In this document: piece after piece, positions 11,715 through 22,927 of the stretch | How the letters are laid out: each line of letters starts with the position of its first letter | Position numbering within the stretch: position 1 is the first letter of the stretch | Assembly (NCBI RefSeq): GCF_001411555.2 | Contig: NC_049905.1 | Span: forward strand, 7,345,053-7,409,052 | From: Juglans regia | Taxonomy: Eukaryota > Streptophyta > Magnoliopsida > Fagales > Juglandaceae | Length of the DNA stretch: 64,000 nt | Reading direction: 5' to 3' | Notes under the pieces: generated by a model | What the model was told of the DNA's origin: nothing | The model's database searches: none | What the model saw: only the letters and a program-made list of their open reading frames with translations | Translations under genes and position numbers: made by a program

Positions 11715-12250
11715 ATCGTATCGACTAATAATAGATACTGGTTGCCTGACCTGTTATACCCTGATGTCCTTTTTCAGCCGTTGATGCCCCACTATTTTAG
11801 AGTTTCACTCCATTGGCACCGATGTCGGATGTAGTTTGTTCTCTATTCAGTTCTTTCTGGATGTATTTGATGTTTTTTTGTAGCATCCTTGTGTACTGGA
11901 AGCAAAAGAAACGGCCTATTGGCAATGCAAATGAAAATATGTCATCACAAGTGAAAAGGTTGAGCATGATGGATTTTGTTCTCGTTCAGTTTTCATGTTT
12001 TTGGAGTGATGCTTAATCCTGTCTCTTCCAAAATGGTATCTGAGGAAATCTGGAGATTCAATGAGTGTTTGATTAGGACAGGCTCGAGGCAGGATGTTTC
12101 TTTAATTTCTGTCCTCGTTTGTTCCAACTTTCTTTCCTTCTATGTTGCTCACCCGAGGTAGGAAGGCATGTCCTTAAATTAGTATTTAATTTGTAGGGAC
12201 CAGCTTTTCCCATTGATTTCTGTTTTCCAATGGAAGACTCATTCAAGTAC
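11715..12250 (+). other. mS34 3' UTR and downstream spacer
   Basis: The stretch after the mS34 stop probably holds its 3' UTR. Short open frames here have no recognisable content. The 5' border of the following LINE is not sharply visible and is placed near 12250 by its 5' UTR-like sequence ahead of the ORF1 start. Confidence 0.4.
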
Positions 12251-12419
12251 CTCTCATGCCTCGAAATCCGAAAAGCGATCTCTCTTTCCCTCTTGCTCGG
12301 TTCAAGCTTAAGAGAGAAGGGGATTCGGTTATAGCAGACGAGAAACAAGATCTGATTCAGGAAAAACGGTTTTTTTTTTTCTTTGGAGCAAAAAAAGGGG
12401 TTTTTTGAGTGTATGCAAT

Positions 12420-14393
12420 ATGGCTGCCGCAGGGCCCCCTCTGGGCTTGTCGGCGTCGGGGAAATTGCGCTCCTTTGCGGAGATGATCTCACAGTCACTA
12501 GTAGGGGTGCTATCCGCCCCCTACGGGACTGGGGGCACCCCTTCCTCGCACCCCACCTCGCATGGGGCAGGGGGTAGGGCTTTCACCCATGTCCCTCGCC
12601 TCCGGGGGCGGGGTGCGGGGGAACCGCCCAGCCTCCTTTTACTTAAAAAAAAATACTATATTTTTTTTTATTTAAAAATTATTTCTAAGTGTAAAAGTAA
12701 TTAAAAATATATTTTTAGACCCAAATTATAAATTTAAATTTTGTAAATATGACTATAATTTAGAAACTATGTAATTTTTAAATTTGTTAGTGCATATTTT
12801 GTGTAAATTATAATGTATTAGTTTTTAAATTATGTAGTTTTTAAATTTGCCAATACATATTTTGTGAACAAGTTTAACAAATTGTAATATATATTTATAT
12901 ATACACAATTTGTAAAATATAAATATATATATATATTTATGTTTATATATATATATATGTATATAATATATATATATATATATAAAATGGGAGCGGGGGC
13001 GGGGCGGGGTTAGGCCCTCCTCGCCACCCGCCCTCGCTAGGAGCCCTAGATGCGGGGTGGGGGGCCCCGCCCCTGCATGGGCAAAGCGGGGTTGCCAGCC
13101 CCGCCATGCGGGGCGGGGCAAGCTGCCCACCCCTAGTCACTAGCTCCGCTGCCTGAAGTGGAAGTGCCGATTCGTGTGCCCAAAATTATTGATGGTACGT
13201 CTTGTGTTTTATTCACGTTAGAAGAGATAAAAAAATCTACTTAGTGTTTTCGATTTTCTTTGGTGATGAAGTTCCTCCGCCAACGTCCTTCGTTGGATGA
13301 GATACGTGCGTTTATAAAAAATCGGTGGGGTTTAGATAAACAACCGATTGTATCAAGTATGCGACGCCCTCGTAACGTTTTCCTTCGGTTTTCAATTGAA
13401 GTTGATTTCGTCAAAGCCTTTTCTAGAGAGGTTTGTGAGGTAGAAGGGAAGCCTTACATGATTTTTATCTAGAACCTAGATTTTTTAGAGATATATGAGC
13501 CTTCCATGGTTCCAGTTTGGGTGGTTCTCCCTAGATTGCCACTGATTACAATGAGTCCTTCTTGCAGAGTCTGGTGCTTCTGATTGGCAAATATATTAGG
13601 AGGGATAATAGCACGCATTGTGCTACGCGATGGAAGTTTTTGAATTGGTGATCCAAGGAAGTTTGCCTGTAGATATCAAGAAATAGTTTATGAAATTTTG
13701 CGGACTTATTGTTCTCATTGTCACATGCAGGGCCATAACTCTAAAACATGCAAACGAGAGGTTGATGCAAAGAAGTTAGGTGATCTAAAAAAATTGGAAG
13801 GAGGCAAGGTGATGAAAAAATGGGTTCCTAAAATCCTAGAAAATAATCTGGAGGAAAATGTGAATCAGGATTTAAGAGGGAAATTGAGTTCAGCGGACAT
13901 GGAGGATCCAAAGATTTTGGAAGTTGAAAATAGAGTTGAATCTTTCCAGCCGAAGAAAGTGATTGAGGATGCTAACAAAGATGTTTTATCGTTAAACCAA
14001 GAGACGTTGTTTGTGATTGAAGATGTGTCTGGGAAGCAAGGAATGATAACAAATCCTTTTCACGCCCAATTGCAAGGAAAGGAGATGGAGAGAGCCAATG
14101 AGGAAAGGGTGCAGGAAATGTTTGATGTGCAAGAAACAAGTTCTAGTCAGGATAGACAGCTCGTGCAGGAGGGTGTTGGTTTGGGGTCTGTGAGACAGCC
14201 TTGTGTTGATCATCCTGAAACTTCTCTTTCTCCGGAGCAGGAGGGTGTTGGTGAGGGGTCTGGACTATTTCGTGTTGACCAACATCTAGAATATGGTTCT
14301 TCTGTCTCAGAAGGTGAAGAAGACAAGTCTGACTTTGCTCATTTACAAAAGGAGACAAATTCGTTATCAGAAAAAGAAGGCCAAGAATGCTAG
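12420..14393 (+). pseudogene. LINE ORF1 remnant (DUF4283 and CCHC zinc knuckle)
   Basis: Starts at ATG 12420 (MAAAGPPLGLSASGKLRSFA), typical of plant LINE ORF1 proteins that bind the element RNA. The frame is split by the MITE at 12502-13135 and then resumes with PEVEVPIRVPKIIDG. A DUF4283-like region covers about 13250-13470 (FLRQRPSLDEIRAFIKNRWG, FSIEVDFVKAF). A CCHC knuckle CSHCHMQGHNSKTC follows near 13710-13751. A charged, low-complexity tail runs to the stop at 14391. Stops near 13470 and 13580 and frame changes kill it. Confidence 0.85.
12502..13135. mobile_element. Non-autonomous hAT-type MITE with 8-bp target duplication
   Basis: 634 bp flanked by the perfect 8-bp duplication GTCACTAG (12494-12501 and 13136-13143). 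The ends are inverted: TAGGGGTG on the left, CACCCCTA on the right, with a further imperfect match around CCGCCCC. Both ends are very GC-rich and resemble one another, while the 350-bp centre is almost pure A/T with TA runs. There is no transposase. The 8-bp duplication and YAGGG-type ends indicate the hAT superfamily. Removal of the element and one duplication restores continuous LINE flanks. Confidence 0.9.
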
Positions 14394-14479
14394 TAAGGAA
14401 AGCAATAGGAGTTTAAGCCAATGAGGTCCAGAAGGGCTAAGAGCAAGCCCTTACGTTTGAACTTATGATTAAACCAATT

Positions 14480-15500
14480 TTATTTTGGAACCTTAGGGTC
14501 TTGGGACCTCTAAGAGGAGACTGAATAAGTTAGTTTGCATGTATAGGCCAATGATTATTGCGTTGGCGAAACCGTTTTTGAATGACAATCATTTGAGTCA
14601 TTTAAAAGTTAAACTTTGTATGGAGGGTAGTGTTTCTAATGAGGAATGTGGTGGAAAGATTTGGTTATTATGGGCTTCTGGAGTCAAGGTTATGGTGCTG
14701 CAGTGTTGTCCTCAATCTTTGTCGGTTAGACTGGAGGAGGATAACCATTATATTATCTCCTTTGTTTATGTAAAGTTTCAACAACTGGAAAGAAGAAGCT
14801 TATGGGATAATCTTCGAAGTATTAACACAGGAAATGATCCTTGGATGGTTCTTGGGACTTCAACATAATTCGCAATGATGAGAAACATAGGGGTGAAAGA
14901 CCAAGATCTGCAGTGGCCATGACATATTTCAATTCTTTTATTGATAACATTGGTTTGTTGGATATGAATCATGAAGGTAATATGCTTTCATGGTGCAATG
15001 GACAACATGGCCTTTCAAGAAGTTGGGTTGGTTTGGATAGGGTGATGATTAATTCTCCTTTACTTTTATGTTGCTCTAAGGCTTCCATGAAGTATTTACC
15101 ACGGGCCTCTTCAGACCATTCTCTTATGGTTGTGTGGATGGAGAGTGATAATATTAAATATGGTTTTCCAAGCTTCAAGTACCAGAGAATGTGGGAGACT
15201 CATTCGGAATTCCGAAATTGTGTTCATGGATCTTGGGAAACGTGGAAGGGAGGTCAAGGTATGGTTCGGTTAGTTGGGAAGTTAAAAGAGTTGAAGCAAA
15301 GCCTGAAGGCGTGGAATAAAAATGTTTTCAATTTTGCAACTGAAAATATGAAAAGGCTTGAGGATTGGGTGATGCATTTGGAAGAACAATTGAAAGTTGA
15401 ACATAATGAGGACTCCGATCTTGACCTTTTGGTAACAAAAGGGGAGTTGAATACTTGGATGCATAGGGAGGAGCTTCGCCTAGCTCAACAAGCTAAGTAG
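14480..15500 (+). pseudogene. LINE ORF2 remnant: endonuclease domain
   Basis: An apurinic/apyrimidinic-type endonuclease region of LINE ORF2, in two frames. 14539-14866 carries the early part; after a frame change at about 14850 it goes on with DFNIIRNDEKHRGERPRSAV, LSWCNGQHGLSRSWVGLDRV and the terminal PRASSDHSLMVV, where SDH is a conserved catalytic motif of the family. A helical linker follows to about 15500. It nicks target DNA in active LINEs; here it is broken. Confidence 0.85.
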
Positions 15501-17167
15501 CAATGGCTTACGACAGGTGAGGCAAATGCTTCATTTTTCAAGACTTTTGTATCCAGGCAGTATAAAGTAGTGAGGGAGATGACTCTAAATGATGGGCAGT
15601 GCTTAAAGAGTCCATAAGAGGTCCATAACGGGGCGGTTGAATATTTTTTGGATTTCTTGATGTCTAAGAATTCTAATCCTTTATCGAATCTCTCTAGTTT
15701 GTCTATGCAGGTCATTACTGACAGTGATAATTAGAAGCTCATTGAGCTCCCTTTGATCCAAGAGATTAAAGATGTGATCTTCTCCATTCCATTGGATAGT
15801 AGTTCGGGACCTGATGGGTTTGGAGCCAATTTTTATAAATATTGTTGGCATATTATTTCTATGCATGTAGTGGAGGCGGTACATGATTTCTTTCGAGGAT
15901 CTCCTTTGCCAACAGTATTTTCGGCAACGTCTCTAGTTCTTATCCCGAAAATTGACAACCCTAATAGCTTTGATAAATTCAGTCTTATCAGCTTGTGTTC
16001 TGTATTCTACAAAACTTGCAGTAAAATTATGGTTTGACGAATTTCCTCTCTTTTGCCCCGGTTTATTTCCCAGGAACAAGGAGCTTTCATTCTTGGATGT
16101 AGTATATTTGATAATATTAGCTTGACACAGAAGTTGACACATAATCTACATAAGCCAACCCAGTGAGGTAATGTTATTATTAAAATTGATATGGCTAAAA
16201 CTTATGACAATATTGAATGAGATTTCTTGATACATGTTTTGAAGGCGTTTGGGTTTTCAAATCTGGTATGTGAGTTGATTAGAAATTGCATATCTTCCCC
16301 TTGGTTCTCAATTGTTATGAATGGTGTTTCTAAGGGCTTCTTTAAGGCTAGGCGGGGGCTTAGGCAGAGAGATCCAATTTCTCCTCATCTTTTCATTGTG
16401 GTGGAAGACATTTTGTCTAGATTGTTGAAGAAAAATTTTGATCAAGGAAACATTGGAGCTTTTTATCATCCTTGGGGCACTCTCCTTAGTTCACATCTTT
16501 TATATGCGGATGACATTGTCATTTTTGCCAATGGAAGCAAGGCATCCTTGAGGAGCATCTCGACAACGTTAGAGACATGAAAAATGGTCAGGTCAATTTG
16601 TTAGTAAAGAAAAGTCCTCAATTATGTTTTCAAAGCAATTCACAATTGCAAGGCGACAAGCTAGTCTTCGTATTATGAGTTTTTCTGAAGGTTCTTTGCC
16701 TTTTAAATACTTAGGGTCACCTATTATTTCAGGGAGGCTTAAGGAAATTCATTTTGATGAGATATTGTCGAAGATTAGAGATATACTTGGTGGATGGAAG
16801 GCAAATCTTTTATCCAGTGGCGCACGGGTTCTTCTTTTAAAGCATATTCTTGGAAGTATGCCTATTCATCTTTTTTTCTATTCTGCAGGTCCCAAAGTCG
16901 ATTCTTATCAAGATGAACTGGTTGTTTAGCAATTTGTTTGGGGTTTTCATGAAGGAAAACAGAAGAAGCATTGGAGGGCATGGGAGGCAATTTGCAAACC
17001 AGAAAAAGAAGGTGGAATAGGGATGCAAAATCTGGAGGATATAAAAAAATCTCTGCATATGAAATTTGCTTGGAAACTTCTTGCGGATGATTCTTTATGG
17101 TCTCGATATTTCAAAGCAAAGTATGTTAAGAATTCTCCTATTTTCCTGGTCAATCCTTCCTCGGGAT
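15500..17167 (+). pseudogene. LINE ORF2 remnant: reverse transcriptase domain
   Basis: Recognisable blocks are SSGPDGFGANFYKYCW, SLVLIPKIDNP, EQGAFILGC, VIIKIDMAKTYD, RRGLRQRDPISPHLFIV and the active site LLYADDIVIFANG (YADD at 16503-16514), then FKYLGSPIISGR. Stops at about 15498, 15615, 15732, 16035, 16166, 16218 and 16578 and frame changes disrupt it. The domain ends with LLADDSLWSRYFKAKYVKNS just before the gypsy insertion. Confidence 0.9.
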
Positions 17168-17775
17168 TGTTAGCTTCCTCCGAGAGTACTCCAGGCTAAC
17201 GAGAATCTCTTGATTAATGATGATGTAAGAATGTGAGAATAGCGATGGAATAAATGTAGATTGTATTATGGATGAATGTATAAGAATCTGTCAAGAACAT
17301 GAGAAGGAAATGAACGCAGGCAAGATGTATGATGAAATTCCTCAAAGGGATAAACTGTTATCACGCTGGGAGCATTCGAGGTCTCCTTTCCTCCAATAAG
17401 TTCCACTACAAGATTTTCGACCCCATCCCACTACCCCACTGTCTGACTATATTCCCTTCTAACAAACTCCACCCTTTTGATAAAATCACATCTCCCAACA
17501 GAATGTAAATGACAGTATAAAATGCTCCGTTTAGGACACTCCCCCAAACAGTGCGTTTCACAATAAAACTGAAAACGACAACACTAATTAAAATCCTTAA
17601 AATGACATTAATTCCTTCCCCATTAAAACGGTGAGCTTTGGTCTTCAATTACTCTACTGCTTCCTTCAACGACGTCGTCCCGAGTATACCTGTCTCAAAC
17701 ACTTGAACTCCACATAACACTTCCGAACCCCTCTAGCTTCGATTCTCTTCATCGGTTCTTCTAGGGTTCCTGACA
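17168..17775 (-). repeat. 3' LTR of the gypsy element
   Basis: 608 bp, same length as 22315-22922 and about 99 percent alike by eye. It lies at the low-coordinate end because the element is on the minus strand. Confidence 0.95.
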
Positions 17776-17788
17776 ACTGCCCCCTTCT

Positions 17789-20700
17789 TCACAGCACCTT
17801 GCCCACAAGGTGCGGGTACAGGTGCTGCAACTCCCACAGCTTCTCCCAAGTATTATTCTCCTCCGTTGCGCCCACCCACTTCACTAAAACTTCCGTAATC
17901 GCGTGATCCCCATGGCGCTTCATTCGCCTTTCAACAACAGCTTCGGGTTCAGGTTGAACTTCGCCGTGTGTATCGACTGGAGGTAGAGTGGCTAAAGGCT
18001 GCATTTGGACTCCAATCTTCTTCTTGAGGCAAGACACGTGAAAAGTGGGGTGGAGCTTGGACCCCTTTGGCAAGTCCAACCGATAAGCAACTTCTCCCAT
18101 CTTCTGCAGTACTTTGAACGGACCATAAAAACGAGGAGAAAGTTTCATATTTCTTCGATTAGCCACCGATTTCTGTCTGTAAGGCTGAAGCCTTAGGTAA
18201 ACCCAATCTCCAACCTCAAAGTGTCTTTCCGATCTATGTTTATCTGCTTGAATTTTCATACGGTTTCTTGCATGGTCTAAGTTCTCCTTAAGCACTTGTA
18301 ACACCTTATCTCTATTCTGTAATGTTTGGTCAACTTGGTTGTTTGCTGTTGTTCCTGGTATATACGCTAACAGAGGCCGAGGTGCATAACCATACAGGGC
18401 TTCGAATGGGGTCATTTTTGTGGAGGTGTGGTATGATGTATTATACCACCACTCTGCAATTGCTAACCACTGCACCCACTTCTGGGGTTTCACACCAGCA
18501 TAACACCTTAGATAATTTTCTAAACATTTGTTTAAGGCCTCAGTCTGTCCATCAGACTGTGGATGATATGCTGAACTGTGATTGAGAGTCGATCCTTGTA
18601 GTGCAAAGAAGGCTCTCCAAAATGAACTCACAAAGATCGGGTCTCTGTCTGAAACAATAGTTCTTGGTAACCCATGCAACTTAAAAACATGATCTAGGAA
18701 TAAGTTGGCCACTGTTGCAGCAGTATATGGGTGAGACAGTGGAATAAAATGGCCAAACTGAGTGAAACGATCAATCACCACTAAGATGACATCGAATTCC
18801 TGGGATTTAGGCAATCCCTCAATAAAGTCCATTGAAATGTCCGTCCATGCCTGTTTCGAAATAGGTAAGGGTTGCAAGAGACCAGCGGGGGAAGAAGTCT
18901 CGTACTTAATAGCCTGACAAACTCCACACTCTCTTACCATCCTCTTAATGTCCTTCTTCATACCACTCCAAAAAAAATCTCTCTTAGCCCTTTGGTATGT
19001 TTTCAAAAACCCGGAATGTCCTGCCATTGGATTGTCGTGTATGTACTGCATTATCTTGTTTTTGAAGGCTGATTCAGCCACAATCACAATCCTACCTTTT
19101 TTTAGTAAGAGCCCTTGTTGTAACTGGTAACCTTTTGGAGGATCGCTGTCGTGCTGTAATTTCTGCAATAATTGTTGCATTTCGGCAGAAACTGTGTAGC
19201 TGGCTTTTAATTCTTCTACCCAATCAGCTGTAGGAAATGATATCATAGCTAGTACAGCCCCAACATCCTCATTTTGATCCTCCACCCGTGATAGGGCATC
19301 TGCCACCACGTTCTCCTTCCCCTTCTTATACATGATAGAGAAATCATACCCAATCAATTTACTGATCCACTTCTGTTGAGCTGCAGTACCGACTCGTTGT
19401 TCCAATAAAAACTTTAAAGCTTGTTGGTCGGTTTTAACTACGAATGATTGGCCCAACAAATAGGGCCTCCACTTCCTCATTGCTGTGACTAAGGATAACA
19501 GCTCATTTTCATAAGTAGAGAGTAGTAATGCCTTTCCCTTTAAGGCCTTACTCATGTAAGCTAGTGGCTGTCCAGCTTGCATGAGTACTGCCCCCATTCC
19601 GCGTCCACTAGCGTCATACTCAATAGTGAAAGTTTGTGAAAAATCCGGAAGTCTTAGGACTGGTGGCTGTGTTACAGCTGACTTCAAGTTGTTAAAGGCT
19701 TCCATTGCATCGGTTGTCTACAAAAAAGCATTTTTCTTAAGTAAATCCGTAAGGGGAGTTGCTATCACCCCATAATTCTTAATAAATTTACGATAATAGC
19801 CAGTCAGCCCCAAAAACCCTCTTAATGACTTCACATTCTTTGGTTTAGGCCACTGTAGCATAGCTGCTACTTTCTTAACATCGGCTGCCACTCCTTTTTC
19901 ACTTATCACATGACCCAAATAATCAATTTCAAAAACTCCGAACTGACATTTTGATAACTTAGCAAATAACTCATGCTGATGTAATGCTTCTAACACCTTC
20001 TCTAAGTGACCCAAATGTTCCTCCTAGCCCCTGCTGTAAACGAGTATATCATCGAAAAATACTAGTACAAACCTTCTCAAATAAGGTCGAAACACATCAT
20101 TCATTAACCCTTGGAAGGTTGATGGTGCATTCGTTAGCCCAAAGGGCATAACTAGAAATTCGTAGTGCCCATCGTGAGTCCTAAATGCTGTTTTTTTCAC
20201 ATCTTCGGGTATTACCCGTATTTGATGGTAACCGGATCGTAAATCCAACTTGGAAAATACAACCGACCCATGCAACTCATCTAGTAGTTCATCAATGACG
20301 GGAATCGAAAATTTATCTTTTATAGTTTCCTTATTAAGTGCCCTATAATCGACACACATCCTTCAACTTTCATCCGACTTCCGTACCAACAACACCGGAG
20401 ATGAAAAGGGGCTGGCGCTAGGTCTTATTACCCCCGTTTCCAGTAATTCAGCAACTATTTTTTCGATTTCCTCCTTTTGATAATGATGATATCGATATGG
20501 TCGTGCTGTAATTGGCTTGGTTCCCTCCTTGAGGGTGATTTTGTGATCATGTACACGTGAGGGTGGTAGGCCTTTAGGTGTTTCAAATACCCCTTTGAAC
20601 CTTTTGAGCAGATTCTGCATCTCTTTTCCCAAACAACCCACATTCCCTTCTTCCTCCCTTACTAATAACTGTAACAACAGCCCTTTTCCCTTGTTAATCG

Positions 20701-21289
20701 AATTAAACAAGGATTTGTTACTTTCCACCATGGTGGATTCCTTCAAAGTCAGCCCCACCAAGGTAACTTCCCTTCCACCATACTCAAATTTCATTGTAAG
20801 ATTCTTGAAATCCCACCGAATGAGTCCAAGAGTTTCCAACCACTCTACTCCTAACACCAAATCACAACCACCAAGAGGTAAAATGTAACACGGAGAGTTG
20901 AAATAGGTACCTTGTATTTTTGTGTGAGCTGCCTTGCAATAACCTTCACTATATATAAGCTGTCCGTTTGCAACCCGCACAGCAATTTTCTGTGTTGCGT
21001 CCACTGCCAACATGGTTTTCCTCACGATGGCCGGGTCGAGGAAATTGTGTGTACTTCCCGAGTCCACAAGAATCACCACTAGCTCTCCTCCAATGGTTCC
21101 TCTCAACCTCATTGTCTTGGCACTAGGAGTTCCTGTGAGAGCATTTAATGAAATCTCGGGTTCTTGGATTGTTTCTTGGACCAAAGCTGGAGCTTCTTTA
21201 GTCAACTCCTTAGCTACTTCTTCCTCTTCCCCTCCTTCTTCCAGCCCATCATACCCTTGTAATAAGTAAATTCGGGGCTTCGTGCACAT
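17789..21289 (-). pseudogene. Gypsy pol: protease, RT, RNase H, integrase, chromodomain
   Basis: Read on the minus strand: aspartic protease with LVDSGSTHNFLDP; reverse transcriptase with [27 protein letters not shown] and active site [10 protein letters not shown]; RNase H with TIEYDASGRGMGAVL and DQQALKFLLEQ; integrase with the zinc module (HSGFLKTYQRAK, CGVCQ) and catalytic residues in DISMDFIEGLP, IVSDRDPIF and DGQTEALNKCLE; then a GPFKVLQKMG region and a chromodomain-like end (VLVKWVG, NNTWEKLWEL) that in chromoviruses targets integration to chromatin. The frame stays constant, but stops lie at 20363-20365, 20024-20026 and 19718-19720. All three fall where the family has tryptophan, i.e. 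TGG turned into TGA or TAG. The part from 19705 to 17789 (638 codons) is intact. Confidence 0.93.
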
Positions 21290-21301
21290 GTGGTTTGGGT
21301 T

Positions 21302-22207
21302 TCATTTTTCTTCACAATGGAAACATAGGCCCTTCTTTCGTTTCTCATCCATCGATAATGAGGAAACTTCTCTTTGGAAGGTTCTCGGCCCCTTACTAAT
21401 ACCTTCCCCTCCAACCGCCGTGTTGCTAGGTCCATGGCCTGCTGGTATCATTCCTCTCTCATTGTGCAGCTTAATGGGTTTACGAATGCTACTAACATAT
21501 TCCTCTTGCACCCTAGCTAAGCCAAATGCAGCGTTTAGATTAAGAGGATTAAACATACGTAGGGGTAACCTAATTTCATCTTTCAGTCCGCTGAGAAAAC
21601 AACTCAACTTATGTTGGTCCGAAAGTCCTCGTAATCTGTTGGAGAGTGCCTCAAATTGTGCTTTGTAGTTAGCTACTGACGAAGTTTGCTTAAGACGAGT
21701 AAGGGTCTCCATAGGATCGTCGTAAGCTGTGGGTCCAAAACGGACCAGCAAGGCTCTAACCATGGTGTCCCAGCTATTAAACTGAGCTGTATCAAGAGCA
21801 TCCTGGTACCACACCAAGGCTTCCCCCTCCATGTGATAAGAAGCAAGTAGTAGACGTTGAGCTTGGTTTGTTTGATGATATTCAAAATATTTAGAAGCTT
21901 TGAATACCCATGCTGATGGATTTTCCCCACTGAAATGAGGAAAGTCTAATCTGATTCCTCTCTGAAATCCCCCTCTATTTTGATGTTGATCTCCTTCATG
22001 TGCTTCGTACAGGTCTCTGTTTACATGGACATTTTGCTGGGTATTCTGATTGGCTACCATGGTACGCATCATATCCATGAACTGGTCCATCCGAGTATCA
22101 GCTGTCTGTTGGCTTGCCCGTATTTCATGTAGCTCCTCGCCCAAAATGTCGATTTGGCGTTGAAGACCCTCCAGATTGTTCTGCTTGGAACGAGTTGCCT
22201 CAGCCAT
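21302..22207 (-). pseudogene. Gypsy gag (capsid and start of zinc knuckle)
   Basis: 301 codons from the ATG at 22207. The N-terminal part is helical and polar (EGLQRQIDILGEELHEIRAS); the capsid-like domain has LDFPHFSGENPSAWVFKAS, EGEALVWYQDAL and FNSWDTMVRALLVRFGP. It reaches CFHCEEK, the first half of a CCHC knuckle, and meets TGA at 21302-21304, where family members usually have tryptophan or another aromatic residue; the second half (NPNHMC) follows in the same frame. Loss of the stop would give the single gag-pol frame usual in this lineage. 14 bp separate it from the pol part. Confidence 0.9.
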
Positions 22208-22314
22208 GCTGTGAGTGGTTGTATGAGACTGAAATGGATTTCTGGGTTGGAATGCGTGTTGAGTGCGAATTGCGAAAGGTGTTTCTGGGTAGGATCAGTG
22301 CTCAGGATACCAAT

Positions 22315-22922
22315 TGTTAGCTTCCTCCGAGAGTACTCCAGGCTAACGAGAATCTCTTGATTAATGATGATGTAAGAATGTGAGAATAACGATGGAATAA
22401 ATGTAGATTGTATTATGGATGAATGTATAAGAATCTGTCAAGAACATGAGAAGGAAATGAATGCAGGCAAGATGTATGATGAAATTCCTCAAAGGGATAA
22501 ACTGTTATCACGCTGGGAGCATTCGAGGTCTCCCTTCCTCCAATAAGTTCCACTACAAGATTTTCGACCCCATCCCACTACCCCACTGTCTGACTATATT
22601 CCCTTCTAACAAACTCCACCCTTTTGATAAAATCACATCTCCCAACAGAATGTAAATGACAGTATAAAATGCTCCGTTTAGGACACTCCCCCAAACGGTG
22701 CGTTTCACAATAAAACTGAAAATGACAACACTAATTAAAATCCTTAAAACGACATTAATTCCTTCCCCATTAAAACGGTGAGCTTTGGTCTTCAATTACT
22801 CTACTGCTTCCTTCAACGACGTCGTCCCGAGTATACCTGTCTCAAACACTTGAACTCCACTTAACACTTCCGAACCCCTCTAGCTTCGATTCTCTTCATC
22901 GGTTCTTCTAGGGTTCCTGACA
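22315..22922 (-). repeat. 5' LTR of the gypsy element
   Basis: 608 bp. The promoter-bearing LTR for the minus-strand element; the primer site lies just inside it at 22314 and lower coordinates. Confidence 0.95.
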
Positions 22923-22927
22923 GGGAT

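Larger units (their letters stand above)
12250..17167 (+). mobile_element. L1-type LINE, 5' part (interrupted by a hAT MITE)
   Basis: The order ORF1, endonuclease, reverse transcriptase without LTRs identifies a plant L1-type non-LTR retrotransposon. It is cut at 17167 by an antisense gypsy element and resumes at 22928. The reading across the junction is continuous apart from the duplicated GGGAT. The 5' end is approximate. Multiple stops and frame changes show it is an old, inactive copy. Confidence 0.88.
17168..22922 (-). mobile_element. Ty3/gypsy chromovirus-like LTR retrotransposon, inserted antisense in the LINE
   Basis: 5755 bp with two 608-bp LTRs (17168-17775 and 22315-22922) that begin TG and end CA, and a perfect 5-bp target duplication GGGAT (17163-17167 and 22923-22927). 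On the minus strand the primer site TGGTATCCTGAGC directly follows the 5' LTR and a purine tract GAAGAAGGGGGCAG precedes the 3' LTR. By eye the LTRs differ at about seven positions, six of them transitions, so insertion was fairly recent. Coding order gag-protease-RT-RNase H-integrase-chromodomain is complete; four stop codons interrupt it. Confidence 0.95.

Noticed and set aside
12405..12704. Frames through the GC-rich tracts at 12.4-12.7 kb and 12.8-13.1 kb
   Set aside because: They run through the ends of the hAT-type MITE and read low-complexity G/P/R-rich peptides; only the first 80 bases belong to LINE ORF1.
12502..13135. GC-rich blocks considered as a CpG island or organelle or bacterial insert
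   Set aside because: Exact 8-bp duplication and inverted ends show a single transposed element.
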